DNA of 59,456 nucleotides from NCBI GenBank assembly GCA_029379225.1, contig JAQYWR010000038.1, forward strand, positions 22,975 to 82,430, in the 5' to 3' direction. Positions 8,369 to 16,567 of the stretch are shown here, piece after piece. The stretch is from Nostoc sp. S4 (lineage in GTDB: Bacteria > Cyanobacteriota > Cyanobacteriia > Cyanobacteriales > Nostocaceae). The notes beneath the pieces were generated by a model, which saw nothing but the letters and a program-made list of their open reading frames with translations, did not search any database and was not told where the DNA came from. The position numbers and the translations under genes are program-made. Positions within the stretch are counted from its first letter, which is position 1. Each line of letters opens with the position of its first letter.

Positions 8369-9853
8369 TTATGACAATTGCTGTAGAATATTTTTGTAAA
8401 TAGATGGGTCTAATGGCATTAATACTTGTGGAATTTTTTGCCAGAATTTTTTGTGACTCTTGACACCCATATCATTAATTAGTTGTTCAATATGATGTAA
8501 ATGAAATGGAGCAATGCAAGTACCATTATTGTCAATATAATTCCAGTATGTTTTACTCCATTGCCATTCTGTAGCCATTTCATCGTACATTGCAGAATTA
8601 GAAGGTAATACTAAGTTACCTTTGACATACTCAGCTAGCCACCTAGCACCAATTTCTGATGTTAATTGACAATAAAAGCTAGAGTTATAACCAACGAAAC
8701 CCATTTGCGGGATGTCAGGATGAATTAGATGGCGATAAAGATGAAAAATATTTTGGTTGTCGATAATTAACTGATGATACTTTTCTTCTAAAAAGGGTAT
8801 ATCTTGGCGAAATCCTGTTGCCAAAATAACTATGTCTGCTGGTAAATGCTCACCTGTTGCTAACTCTACACCACCTGGCATCAATCTGGCGATCGCAGTT
8901 TTAAAAGTCCGAATTTTTCCAGAACGCAAGTGCTTGCGAAAGTTTGGAGGAAGTACAGAGATCCCACCACAATCCAAAGATTGATTTAAGGGTTTGCTAG
9001 GCTGCATCTCAAAAGCATGAACATCTAGGTGGAGACCCAAAAGCATTTCACAGACTCGCCAGTAAAGCCATACCAATGGTTTACCTACAGTATGTAGTAA
9101 CCTTTCTATACCCTGTAGGTGACGATAAGGCAACCAAGCTTCCGCAAAACGACTTAGCAGCACATATTTCATGTTCAGGACTCCAAAGAAAAATCTGGGA
9201 ATTTTCCATGAAGCTTGACGAAAGACAAGCGTGCATTCTGCGGCTACTGGCGCAGCAGTAGTAGCGATATCAACAGCAGATTTGCCAAAACCTACAACAA
9301 TCACCCGTTTACCTGCGATCGCACTAATATCATTAAACTGGGTAGAGTGTAGCAGTTGACCGCCAGAGGCGATAAATTCTTCTTTCCCAGCAAGTGAAGG
9401 TTGATGAGGAATATTGAATATGCCATTGCACACCAATACAAAATCGAATTCATACTTTTGTGATGTAGTGTTAATTTCACTATCGGCTAGGGTATTTACA
9501 CTGACTACCCATCCCGTTCCATCAGTTTTTTGTTCAACTTTGGTAACTTCTGTGTGAAAGCGAATCTTTTCCATCACGCCAAAATGCTGTGCGTAAGACT
9601 CTAAGTACTTTTGCATCTGTTCTGCTGTCGGCCACTCTGGATAAGATGCAGGCATGGGATAATCAGAGAAAGCATAGGTGTCACGAGTATTTTGGATAGT
9701 CAAACCTGGATAAGTACGAGATTTCTCCCAGACACCGCCTAAACTTTTTTGTTTTTCAAATACAGTAACTTCGTAGCCTTCCTCAATAAAGGTTTTAGCT
9801 GCAACCAAACCACTGATTCCCGCACCAATTACACAAACTTGCTTTATCAGCAT
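8369..9853 (-). CDS. Flavin-containing monooxygenase (FMO-like)
   Basis: A 494-residue protein with an FAD-binding GAGISG (residues 10-15), a GGVW segment after the acidic strand end, and a second Rossmann motif VVGFGKSAVDIA for NADPH. Between them is an FMO-type signature region with LLHSTQF, and towards the C terminus ILATGFRQDIPFL. These enzymes use NADPH and oxygen to oxygenate N, S or ketone groups of small molecules. The start ATG at 9853 puts the Rossmann strand at the N terminus as expected. It lies 200 bp downstream of the haem-oxygenase-like gene on the same strand, so the two may be co-transcribed as a small-molecule tailoring pair (inference). Confidence 0.85.
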   Translation of the reverse strand: MLIKQVCVIGAGISGLVAAKTFIEEGYEVTVFEKQKSLGGVWEKSRTYPGLTIQNTRDTYAFSDYPMPASYPEWPTAEQMQKYLESYAQHFGVMEKIRFHTEVTKVEQKTDGTGWVVSVNTLADSEINTTSQKYEFDFVLVCNGIFNIPHQPSLAGKEEFIASGGQLLHSTQFNDISAIAGKRVIVVGFGKSAVDIATTAAPVAAECTLVFRQASWKIPRFFFGVLNMKYVLLSRFAEAWLPYRHLQGIERLLHTVGKPLVWLYWRVCEMLLGLHLDVHAFEMQPSKPLNQSLDCGGISVLPPNFRKHLRSGKIRTFKTAIARLMPGGVELATGEHLPADIVILATGFRQDIPFLEEKYHQLIIDNQNIFHLYRHLIHPDIPQMGFVGYNSSFYCQLTSEIGARWLAEYVKGNLVLPSNSAMYDEMATEWQWSKTYWNYIDNNGTCIAPFHLHHIEQLINDMGVKSHKKFWQKIPQVLMPLDPSIYKNILQQLS

Positions 9854-10053
9854 AATCGACTATCCTCTATAAACTTCCAAACCAAGGAAGTTGACTAACA
9901 ATTAAGAAAGTAGGTGCAAAACAGAAAAATTATCCTATATTCAACCACAAATATCTACATTACTATCAAGCAGTAACTTGCAGTAATTTTCTGCTATTAT
10001 ATATTCTCTCTCAGGTGCTAGTTTTGATTATTAACACCTGAATAAGAATTAAG

Positions 10054-10797
10054 TTAAGCAGCGATAACTGCATTATCAATTGTGGATGGTTGCATAAATG
10101 CTTGTTGATCATCATAAGTTGTGACATATGCAAACAGCGCATTGACTAATTCTGTAATTAGCTCAAATACTTTTTCTGCCAATTGCAAAGCAGCTTGATG
10201 CTGTATGTCATTCATTTCAATGGTTTGGAGAAAATTTTCTATATCATTTGTGCCTGTTGCATGACCAGTTTCTACAGCTAGATGAAATCCACCGAAATAT
10301 AAGTATTTATTGCCTGTAATTACTTGCAACTCCTGGGCTACTTGTGCGGTATTAGTAAATACAACATTTCCGGTTGCCTCTAAAACTTCGATGATGACTA
10401 GCTTTTGTAGAGGATCTGACTCTAAAGCATAACGAAATAATTGATGAACTACCCAACGTGGAGTTTTGGTTGCTTCGCTCCATAAAAATTTCATACTGTC
10501 GCTGAATCTTAATGAGTAGTCAAACCCAAGTTTGTCAATATCTGATAAAAACCATAGCCAGTGATGATCGTCTTCTTCAGTATGTTGATTAATTAATAAC
10601 TGAATAGGATCGCTACTTGTCAGATCGCGAAATACATATTTATTTAATTCCCCAAAACCCATGATAAAAGGAGCAGCACACGGACTCCAAGCTAATCTTT
10701 TTCTGGGGTCTATGTTTTTATCTTGCATGAATCCCAATAAAGGTAACTGGGCAAACTTTTGCTTCTTAGCTTCAATGAATGCAAGGATTTCTTTCAT
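10054..10797 (-). CDS. Haem-oxygenase-like / iron-containing redox enzyme-type protein
   Basis: A 247-residue all-helical protein with no membrane segments. It has clustered acidic and histidine residues where haem-oxygenase-like diiron oxidases place metal ligands: EEDDHHW (74-80), IIEVLEATG (135-143), FHLAVETGHA (171-180) and MNDIQHQ (195-201). The whole length fits the TenA/PqqC-like fold. Members can cleave or oxidise lipids and amino-acid-derived substrates using two iron atoms. Assignment is by my reading of helix and ligand spacing, so the family is moderately certain and the reaction unknown. Upstream of, and co-directional with, the FMO-like gene. Confidence 0.6.
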   Translation of the reverse strand: MKEILAFIEAKKQKFAQLPLLGFMQDKNIDPRKRLAWSPCAAPFIMGFGELNKYVFRDLTSSDPIQLLINQHTEEDDHHWLWFLSDIDKLGFDYSLRFSDSMKFLWSEATKTPRWVVHQLFRYALESDPLQKLVIIEVLEATGNVVFTNTAQVAQELQVITGNKYLYFGGFHLAVETGHATGTNDIENFLQTIEMNDIQHQAALQLAEKVFELITELVNALFAYVTTYDDQQAFMQPSTIDNAVIAA

Positions 10798-11623
10798 ATT
10801 TAATGCCCTATTTCACTCCAATGATTTAATTGTTCAAAAACCTATGGCTAAATCGCACTAATTACAGTGCTATTGTTCATCTACTGCATTTAGTACTTCA
10901 CGAAATAAAGTTTTTGTATAAAAAAATTTATTTTGCTTAATTATTTTTTAATATTTTTTTTATAAAATCGTAACCGTAATTTTTTAGATTTCCTTTTGTA
11001 AAATAATTTACATATAAGTACAGTATTATTAAATACAATTATTTTATCAATTACTAGCAGTATATAAAAATCCAAACTCAGTATTTTATATATATTTTCT
11101 TATTAACTCACAGTAAAAAAAATACATAAATCTTTTAATTAATTCTTTTAGAAAAGAAAAAATGTAATTTATTATACATAAAAACTTAATATTGTCATTT
11201 TTTGATGACAAATGAAAATTGCAAAAATATTTTGCTTTATGGATATTTATCAAACAATCGAGGTAAAAACCCCATTTTTAGATTTGTTTTGTTATCAATA
11301 AAGGAGCTTAATTAATGAAATATTAATGTAATTCATAAAACATGTATAATATTATTAATTTTTGATATTACAATATCTCTCTTTAGATAGATGATAATTA
11401 ACAAGACTAAGAATTTTTCACTTGTACAACTTCAAGTTTTCACTTATTAAGACAGACATCGCTTTATATTTTTTGAGAATTGGTCGATAGCGATCGCCTA
11501 AATCATCAGCCTTGATATTCGTAAATTTGGCAATTGCGAGCAAAGATTGTTCACAAACCAGTAAAATTGATAAATTTATTTCAGCAAACCTAAATAGGTA
11601 TTTAAATAAGTACATTTAAGAAT
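10798..11623. other. Very AT-rich intergenic region
   Basis: About 825 bp of long A/T runs between two divergent genes, so promoters for both sides are expected. A 65-codon frame on the minus strand (11418-11615) has no ribosome-binding site or known family and is not called. Its segment around 11470-11500 (TTTTGAGAATTGGT) recurs at about 14195, just after the minisatellite, which marks the two edges of the TIR patch with the same short sequence. Confidence 0.5.
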
Positions 11624-12364
11624 ATGTCTAATCCGGTTAAAGTATTTTTTTCCTATTCCCACAAAGATGAAGCATTACGTGACGAGTTGGCAACTCATCT
11701 GAGCATGATGAAACGTCAAGGGATTATTGAAGCTTGGCACGATCGCGAAATCAGTGCTGGTAGTGAATGGGCAAATGCGATTGATGACAATCTTGAAGTT
11801 GCAGATATCATTCTGTTGCTGGTGAGTGCTAACTTTCTGGCTTCAGATTACTGCTATGACAAAGAAATGACACGAGCAATGGAGCGACACGAAACGCGAG
11901 AAGCTCGTGTAATACCGATTATTCTCAAGCCGACAGACTGGAATGGTGCGCCTTTTGGTAAACTGCAAGCACTCCCCAAAAATGCTAAACCTGTGACAAC
12001 TTGGCCAGACCAAGATGAGGCTTTTTTAAATGTCGCTCAAGGAATTCGCAAAGTCGTAGAAGATATTGCCAAATCAAAAACCTCCTCAACTGCTTCTGGA
12101 ACTACTACACCTGCGACTTCCAGTCCTCCTGCAATGAGTGGGGGTTTAACTGAGCGCCAGCGTCGCCGATTAGAGCAAGAACGGGATTCACTGCAACAAC
12201 AGTATGACCGACAGAGCGAAAAATTAAGTCGGCTGCGCCAAGCTTACGGCATTGAAACAGATACAGCGACAAAGTTTAAGCTAGAAGCGCAAATTCAGGA
12301 AAGCCAAACAGAACAGAGTAGATTAGATCGACAGCTTGAGGAAATCGAGCAAAAGCTTTTGTAG
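11624..12364 (+). CDS. TIR-domain protein with C-terminal coiled coil
   Basis: A 246-residue protein. Residues 4-150 form a TIR domain: VKVFFSYSHKDE (box 1), HDREISAGSEW (BB-loop region), ILLLVSANFLASDYCYDKEM (the alpha-C helix with Glu81, the usual NADase glutamate), then RVIPIIL. A Ser/Thr/Pro linker (151-172) leads to GGLTERQRRRLEQERDSLQQ and a charged coiled coil to the end, like the small effector-associated domains that couple defence or signalling effectors to partners. Bacterial TIR domains typically cleave NAD+ or make cyclic ADP-ribose signals. It is followed 37 bp downstream by a second TIR gene. Immune function is inference from family. Confidence 0.85.
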   Translation: MSNPVKVFFSYSHKDEALRDELATHLSMMKRQGIIEAWHDREISAGSEWANAIDDNLEVADIILLLVSANFLASDYCYDKEMTRAMERHETREARVIPIILKPTDWNGAPFGKLQALPKNAKPVTTWPDQDEAFLNVAQGIRKVVEDIAKSKTSSTASGTTTPATSSPPAMSGGLTERQRRRLEQERDSLQQQYDRQSEKLSRLRQAYGIETDTATKFKLEAQIQESQTEQSRLDRQLEEIEQKLL

Positions 12365-12401
12365 TTTTCTTTTAAACCAGCCAGCGTCTTGCCATATCCC
12401 T

Positions 12402-13475
12402 ATGAAGTCTATTGAAGTTTTTATTTCTTATCACCAAAAAGATGAAGAACTGCGCGAAGAATTAGAGAAACATCTAGCGACTTTGCTGCGGGAAAAACTT
12501 ATTACCAGTTGGCACAAGCGCGAAATTATCGCTGGGCAAGAGTTTCAAGATGAAATTAATAAGTATCTTAAACGGGCTGGGCTAATTCTACTGTTGGTGA
12601 GTCCAGATTTTATTGCTTCAGACTATCACTGGACAGTTGAAGTTACACGAGCCTTAGAACAAAATGCCGCAGGTAAGGCTCGTGTGATTCCGGTATTGCT
12701 ACGCCATGCAGATTGGGAAACTCCTCCCATCGATCAACTCTCACCCCTGCCTAGTAATTGCAAACCGATAAAAAGTTGGAACGATCGAGATGAAGCTTTC
12801 TTAGAAGTTGTCAAGGGAATTCGGCAAGAGGTGGCGCGATTAGTTGCTAGCTCTAATTACTCACCTCCCAAAGACAGTTCAGCACAAGAGCAAGAAAAGC
12901 ACGAATATCAAGTCACAAGCCTGATAAACGAAGCAGATCGTTTACGCGAAGATAAAAAGTTCGAGGAAGCAGCTCTCAAGTACAAAGTAGCCATCCGTCT
13001 TGACCCAAACTCTTTGTATGCTCATAATGCACTCGGGGCTACGCTGTATTATCAAGGGAAGTTGGAAGAAGCGATCGCCACCTTCCAAAAAGCCCTCGGT
13101 CTCGACCCAAAATCTGCAAAAGCTTACAATAATTTGGGCAATGCATTGAAAGCTCGAGGGAAGTTGGAAGAAGCGATCATTGCCTACCAAAAAGCTCTGC
13201 GCCTCGACCCAAACTTTGCAACCCCTCACCAGAACCTGGGGATTACGCTGAAAGATCAAGGGAAGTTAGAAGAAGCTATCGCCGCCTACCAAAGAGCTTT
13301 GCAAATCGACGCAAACTATGCAAACGCTCACAATAACCTGGCAAATGCGCTGTACGAGCAAGGGAAGTTGGAACAAGCGATCGCTGAAATGGAAATAGCT
13401 GTTCGCCTCGAGCCGAATAGTACTCTATTTCGTGACAACTTAGAGCTTTTAAGAAATAAGAAGAAAGGTTTTTGA
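12402..13475 (+). CDS. TIR-TPR protein
   Basis: A 357-residue protein. Residues 1-150 are a second TIR domain (KSIEVFISYHQKDEELREEL, then ILLLVSPDF, with Glu80 in SDYHWTVEVTRALE as the likely NADase glutamate). From ~170 to 342 there are about five tetratricopeptide repeats with 34-residue period and typical GKLEEAIAAYQKALRLDPN units. I start at the ATG at 12402 because residues coded upstream of it have no TIR homology and overlap the previous gene. The TIR domains of the two neighbours are similar, so tandem duplication with a swapped C-terminal module is likely. The TPR part should bind a protein partner or sensor. Confidence 0.88.
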   Translation: MKSIEVFISYHQKDEELREELEKHLATLLREKLITSWHKREIIAGQEFQDEINKYLKRAGLILLLVSPDFIASDYHWTVEVTRALEQNAAGKARVIPVLLRHADWETPPIDQLSPLPSNCKPIKSWNDRDEAFLEVVKGIRQEVARLVASSNYSPPKDSSAQEQEKHEYQVTSLINEADRLREDKKFEEAALKYKVAIRLDPNSLYAHNALGATLYYQGKLEEAIATFQKALGLDPKSAKAYNNLGNALKARGKLEEAIIAYQKALRLDPNFATPHQNLGITLKDQGKLEEAIAAYQRALQIDANYANAHNNLANALYEQGKLEQAIAEMEIAVRLEPNSTLFRDNLELLRNKKKGF

Positions 13476-13492
13476 GGGCGTTTATTTGGTGA

Positions 13493-14212
13493 GTAGAATA
13501 TTCTCAGTTTTATTCATCTCCAAAATGTGCAAATGCCTGTTGTTTACGATGCGTTCACGAAGTGTGCCGAAGGTATCGCTCAGCCTCAAAGCTTCATCTT
13601 TCGACTTTGGAACAAGAATTGTCGAGCAAAAAGGGCGATCGCTCCACCTCAAAACCTCATCATTCTACCTCTGAACACGAAGCTTCGACTTTGGAACATG
13701 AATTGTCGAGCAAAAAGGGCAATCGCTTCACTTCAAAACCTCATCATTCCACCTGTGAACACGAAGCTTCCACTTTGGAACATGAATTGTCGAGTAAAAA
13801 GAGCGATCGCTTCACCTGTGAACATGAACTGTCGAGTAAAAAGGGCAATCGTTTCACCTGTGAACATGAATTGTCGAGTAAAAAGGGCGATCGCTTTACC
13901 TGTGAACATGAATTGTCGAGTAAAAAGGGCGGCTGTTTGACCTTTTATCCTCAAAATTGCAGCTTTTATCCTTGAAGTTGCACCTTTGAACACGAATTGT
14001 CGAGTAAAAAGGGTGGCTGTTTGACCTTTGATCCTCGAAATTGCGGCTTTTATCCACGAAGTTGCACCTTTGATCCTCGAAATTGCGGCTTTAACCCTCA
14101 TGATTCGAGTTCAGAACTCGGAAGTTGCACTTTTGAACATGAATTGTCGAGTTCAAAACGCAAAGGCGTGTCCCGTCACAGATATTACTTTGTTTGTTTT
14201 GAGAATTGGTGA
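13493..14212 (+). pseudogene. Possible heptapeptide-repeat reading frame interrupted by one TGA
   Basis: One plus-strand frame stays open from 13493 to 14212 except for a single TGA at 13973-13975. Read through it gives about 26 seven-residue units such as STLEHEL, SSKKGDR, FTCEHEL and CTFDPRN. The TGA stands where neighbouring units have CGA (Arg), so one C-to-T change explains it. There is no ATG with a ribosome-binding site, and other frames are almost as open, so I cannot tell a decayed gene from non-coding repeat DNA. Confidence 0.3.
13560..14165 (+). repeat. Degenerate 21/42-bp minisatellite, about 26 units
   Basis: The core unit of 42 bp consists of two 21-bp halves, one containing GAATTGTCGAGTAAA and the other GGGCGATCGCTTCACCTGT. 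It repeats most cleanly at 13770-13940. Before it are longer spaced variants, and after it 21-bp units of the TTGCGGCTTTTATCCACGAAG kind. Each full unit carries the palindromes GCGATCGC and TTCAC-CT-GTGAA. Because the period is a multiple of three, several frames on both strands stay open and translate into heptad repeats. It directly follows the TIR-TPR gene. Confidence 0.9.
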
Positions 14213-14337
14213 ATAGCGATGCCTGCGGTGGGTTGCGCCAACGCCTGTTGTTGACGATGCGATGCCACAAACTTTGTAACCACCTTATAGTAGTTGTGAA
14301 AATATAAAAAGTATTTAGTCGTTATCTTCAACTTAAT

Positions 14338-14556
14338 ATGAGCGCAGCAGATTTATTCCCAACATTGCACAAGCTATCTCGTGCAGATAAACTCAAGGTG
14401 ATGCAGTTTTTAGTTCAAGAACTAGCGACTGAAGAAGAAGCATTGTCCTTACAGCTAGGAGTCACTCATTATGTGTGGTCTCCGTATAATTCTCATGAAG
14501 CTGCTAACAAACTAGCTGCACTGCTAGAAGAAGACAAACAGGTAAACGATGCTTAA
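14338..14556 (+). CDS. Small conserved-type hypothetical protein
   Basis: A 72-residue acidic helical protein with LSRADKLKVMQFLVQELATEEE, then VWSPYNSHEAANKLAALLEED. The LSRADKLKVMQFL start and the short YNSHEAA motif near the C terminus resemble small cyanobacterial proteins often found next to toxin-antitoxin genes, and an antitoxin-like role is possible but unproven. It converges on the toxin-antitoxin pair downstream. Confidence 0.55.
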   Translation: MSAADLFPTLHKLSRADKLKVMQFLVQELATEEEALSLQLGVTHYVWSPYNSHEAANKLAALLEEDKQVNDA

Positions 14557-14597
14557 TTCACAAAGATTTTTCTTAGTTAAAAGTCGTGTGATTTATG

Positions 14598-14822
14598 CTA
14601 AGCAGCAAAGTCATACACTGGTGTTTCAAGAATACGAACGGGCTGCTGTTGGTTGTAAATAATCTGCTGCAACCGTTCTACTGTAGATGGAGAGAAAAAT
14701 TGTTCTCCTGTCTCTGGATTCACCCGTGCAGGTACATTTTCGATTAAGTAAAATTTGCCATTCATCTCTAGGATGTAGGTTACTGTTTGTTCTATTAGTG
14801 TTTCATTCGAGTTACTGCTCAT
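14598..14822 (-). CDS. MqsA/YgiT-like antitoxin lacking the zinc-finger cysteines
   Basis: A 74-residue protein. The core TYILEMNGKFYLIENVPARVNPETGEQFFSPSTVERLQQII is the second half of the YgiT/MqsA antitoxin N-domain (usual form: VPA..C..CGE.....T...L). The residues that are normally Cys are Asn and Glu/Thr here, and no CxxC pair is present, so it should not bind zinc. I chose the ATG at 14822, preceded by AAGGAGAAGCAACG; it overlaps the last 11 bases of the toxin gene, indicating translational coupling. No C-terminal helix-turn-helix is present. Confidence 0.7.
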   Translation of the reverse strand: MSSNSNETLIEQTVTYILEMNGKFYLIENVPARVNPETGEQFFSPSTVERLQQIIYNQQQPVRILETPVYDFAA

Positions 14823-15141
14823 CGTTGCTTCTCCTTCGGGTAAAGTCATTGTTCCAGAGGGTGGAATCAGGCTCGTAAACGGTAATGATTTTGATTAATG
14901 GGCGAGAGGCATAGCTACATTGAACGTGAATAGGGCGGTTTGCTTGTGTCAAGCCACTAATCAAGCAGCTAGGGCCATATTTATCATTAGGATAGTCTTC
15001 AATAACTTGACCATTGGTAATTGCCTCCTTAATTTCTTGTACGCGAATGCTACGCACAATAGATTGATCGACAGCGTGTTTGGAAAATTCAAATTGATCC
15101 TCAGCTATTTTGCGACGAATTTCTGCAAACATTGTTGACAT
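14812..15141 (-). CDS. DUF4258-type toxin-like protein
   Basis: A 109-residue protein with FSKHAVDQSIVRSIRVQEIKEAI, a central IEDYPNDKYGPSCLISG and a C-terminal IHVQCSYASRPLIKIITVYEPD. This order (FSxHAxxxxxxRxI; YP; sheet ending in TVYxP) is that of DUF4258 proteins, RelE/MqsR-like putative mRNA interferases paired with YgiT-type antitoxins. It is upstream of the antitoxin and overlaps it, the order seen in mqsRA-type modules. Ribonuclease activity is inference from family. Confidence 0.75.
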   Translation of the reverse strand: MSTMFAEIRRKIAEDQFEFSKHAVDQSIVRSIRVQEIKEAITNGQVIEDYPNDKYGPSCLISGLTQANRPIHVQCSYASRPLIKIITVYEPDSTLWNNDFTRRRSNDEQ

Positions 15142-15216
15142 ACAACTATTTTATTGATGCGTAGGCGTAGCTCAACCCAGGCATCGCTCGCACACTAGGT
15201 CACTTTATGCAACAAA

Positions 15217-15238
15217 GTAGCACAGCTAGCTGTGCTAC
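15217..15238. promoter_or_regulatory. Perfect 22-bp palindrome upstream of the toxin-antitoxin operon
   Basis: Both arms read GTAGCACAGCT. It lies 76 bp upstream of the toxin start and 118 bp upstream of the divergent SDR start. It could be an operator for autoregulation or simply a dispersed palindrome. No T-run follows, so it is not a classical terminator. Confidence 0.45.
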
Positions 15239-15355
15239 CCCATGAAAGACCTGCATTTCACTTATTGGTTATAAAATTGCTATCATGGGCTGATTCTTTT
15301 TTCATACACCGAAATCTTGAGGAATATTGTAATTATCAATATTTCATCAGCAATC

Positions 15356-16336
15356 ATGAAACACCTTGAAGGTAAAGTCACATTAGTCACAGGTGCAACG
15401 CGGGGAATTGGTCGAGGAATTGCCATTGGCCTCGGTGAAGCAGGTGCAACTGTCTACATTACGGGTCGCAGTTTGCACAATTGCTATGCAAATGATGATA
15501 TTTCCGGGACTCTGACTGAAACGCAATCAGCTGTTGAGCAAGCTGGGGGTATATGCATTCCCGTGCAAGTAGATCACAGCGACGATCAGCAGGTGCGTTT
15601 GCTGTTTGAGAGCATCCAAAACGAGCAAAACGGACGACTCGATTTGCTGGTAAATAATGTTTACTCAGGAGTCAAGGCATTAAGAGACGCTTATGGGCAA
15701 CCTTTTTGGGATGGGGAGCCAAGTCTTTGGGATGCTAGCAATAATGTTGGGCTGCGTAGCCACTATGTAGCGAGTATTTTTGCTGCCCGGATGATGACTA
15801 AGCAAAAGTCTGGACTAATTTGCACCATTTCTTCCTGGGGCGGTATGTCCTATCTCTTTAATATAGGATACGGTGTTGGGAAAACAGCCTGCGATCGCCT
15901 AGCCGCTGATATGGCTGTTGAGTTAAAACCCTATAACGTGGCTTCCGTTTCAATTTGGCCGGGTATTGTTGGTACTGAGCATATTTCCCAGATGGCATCT
16001 GAAATGAGCCAAACAAATGCTACTGACCAGAGAAACTCATTTCTCAGCGAGCGCTATAACTGGGAAACTCCGTTATTCACCGGACGAGCGATCGCTCAAC
16101 TCGCTGGCGATCCAAATATCATGCGTCGTACAGGACGCGTGCAAATTGTTGCCGAACTCGCTAACCAATATGGAATTGTCGATGAAAATGGCGATCGACC
16201 TGCGTCGCTACGCTCTCTGCGTTTTGTGCTAGCGGCTGCATTGCCGGCACTGAGAAAATCTTCATCGCTCATACCCGATATTAAAGTACCGTGGTCACTG
16301 CTATTATTGAATGCCCTAAGTTCGCCTAAAGTTTAA
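15356..16336 (+). CDS. Short-chain dehydrogenase/reductase (DHRS1-like)
   Basis: A 326-residue protein. It begins with VTLVTGATRGIGRGIA (cofactor loop TGxxxGIG), has LLVNNVYSG in the NNAG position, a catalytic Ser in ISSWGG and the YGVGK Tyr-Lys pair, and a longer C terminus than classical SDRs, as in DHRS1-type enzymes. I prefer the ATG at 15356 to a TTG 13 codons upstream because the SDR fold begins four residues later. The substrate is unknown. A strong GC hairpin follows 20 bp after the stop. Confidence 0.85.
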   Translation: MKHLEGKVTLVTGATRGIGRGIAIGLGEAGATVYITGRSLHNCYANDDISGTLTETQSAVEQAGGICIPVQVDHSDDQQVRLLFESIQNEQNGRLDLLVNNVYSGVKALRDAYGQPFWDGEPSLWDASNNVGLRSHYVASIFAARMMTKQKSGLICTISSWGGMSYLFNIGYGVGKTACDRLAADMAVELKPYNVASVSIWPGIVGTEHISQMASEMSQTNATDQRNSFLSERYNWETPLFTGRAIAQLAGDPNIMRRTGRVQIVAELANQYGIVDENGDRPASLRSLRFVLAAALPALRKSSSLIPDIKVPWSLLLLNALSSPKV

Positions 16337-16357
16337 CGATTTAATACAACTTTTGGG

Positions 16358-16379
16358 GAGTGGGCCGGAAAGCCCGCCC
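16358..16379 (+). terminator. GC-rich hairpin repeat after the SDR gene
   Basis: GGGC/CGGAAA/GCCC stem extended to seven pairs with one G-T wobble. The same sequence (GTGGGCCGGAAAGCCCGCCC) recurs at 31564-31583, also just after a stop codon. There is no T-run, so it is either a repeat or a factor-dependent terminator. Confidence 0.5.
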
Positions 16380-16567
16380 TAATTATGCAAGTTAAATGTA
16401 GGAACAGCTTATACTACCTCAATCAATAATCGTCAGTTAGGTTTCGTTCCTCAACCCAACTTACATACTAGACACTTCCTCTGCTCCATGTCCAAAATAA
16501 ACTATTCTGAGATATATAAAACTTTGTATCCTGAGTTAAATAAGGTTTAATACTTCTTTTAAAACTG

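Noticed and set aside
11418..11615. A 65-residue minus-strand protein
   Set aside because: No start signal, and its middle is covered by a repeated segment found again near 14195.
12336..12401. An upstream start for the TIR-TPR protein
   Set aside because: It overlaps the preceding gene and adds residues with no TIR similarity; the ATG at 12402 begins the TIR strand directly.
13527..13940. 137-residue proteins in two other frames and a 122-residue protein on the minus strand
   Set aside because: They arise because the repeat period is a multiple of three; none has a start site or non-repeat domain.
13560..14165. CRISPR array
   Set aside because: Units are contiguous and degenerate without unique spacers, and no cas gene is present.
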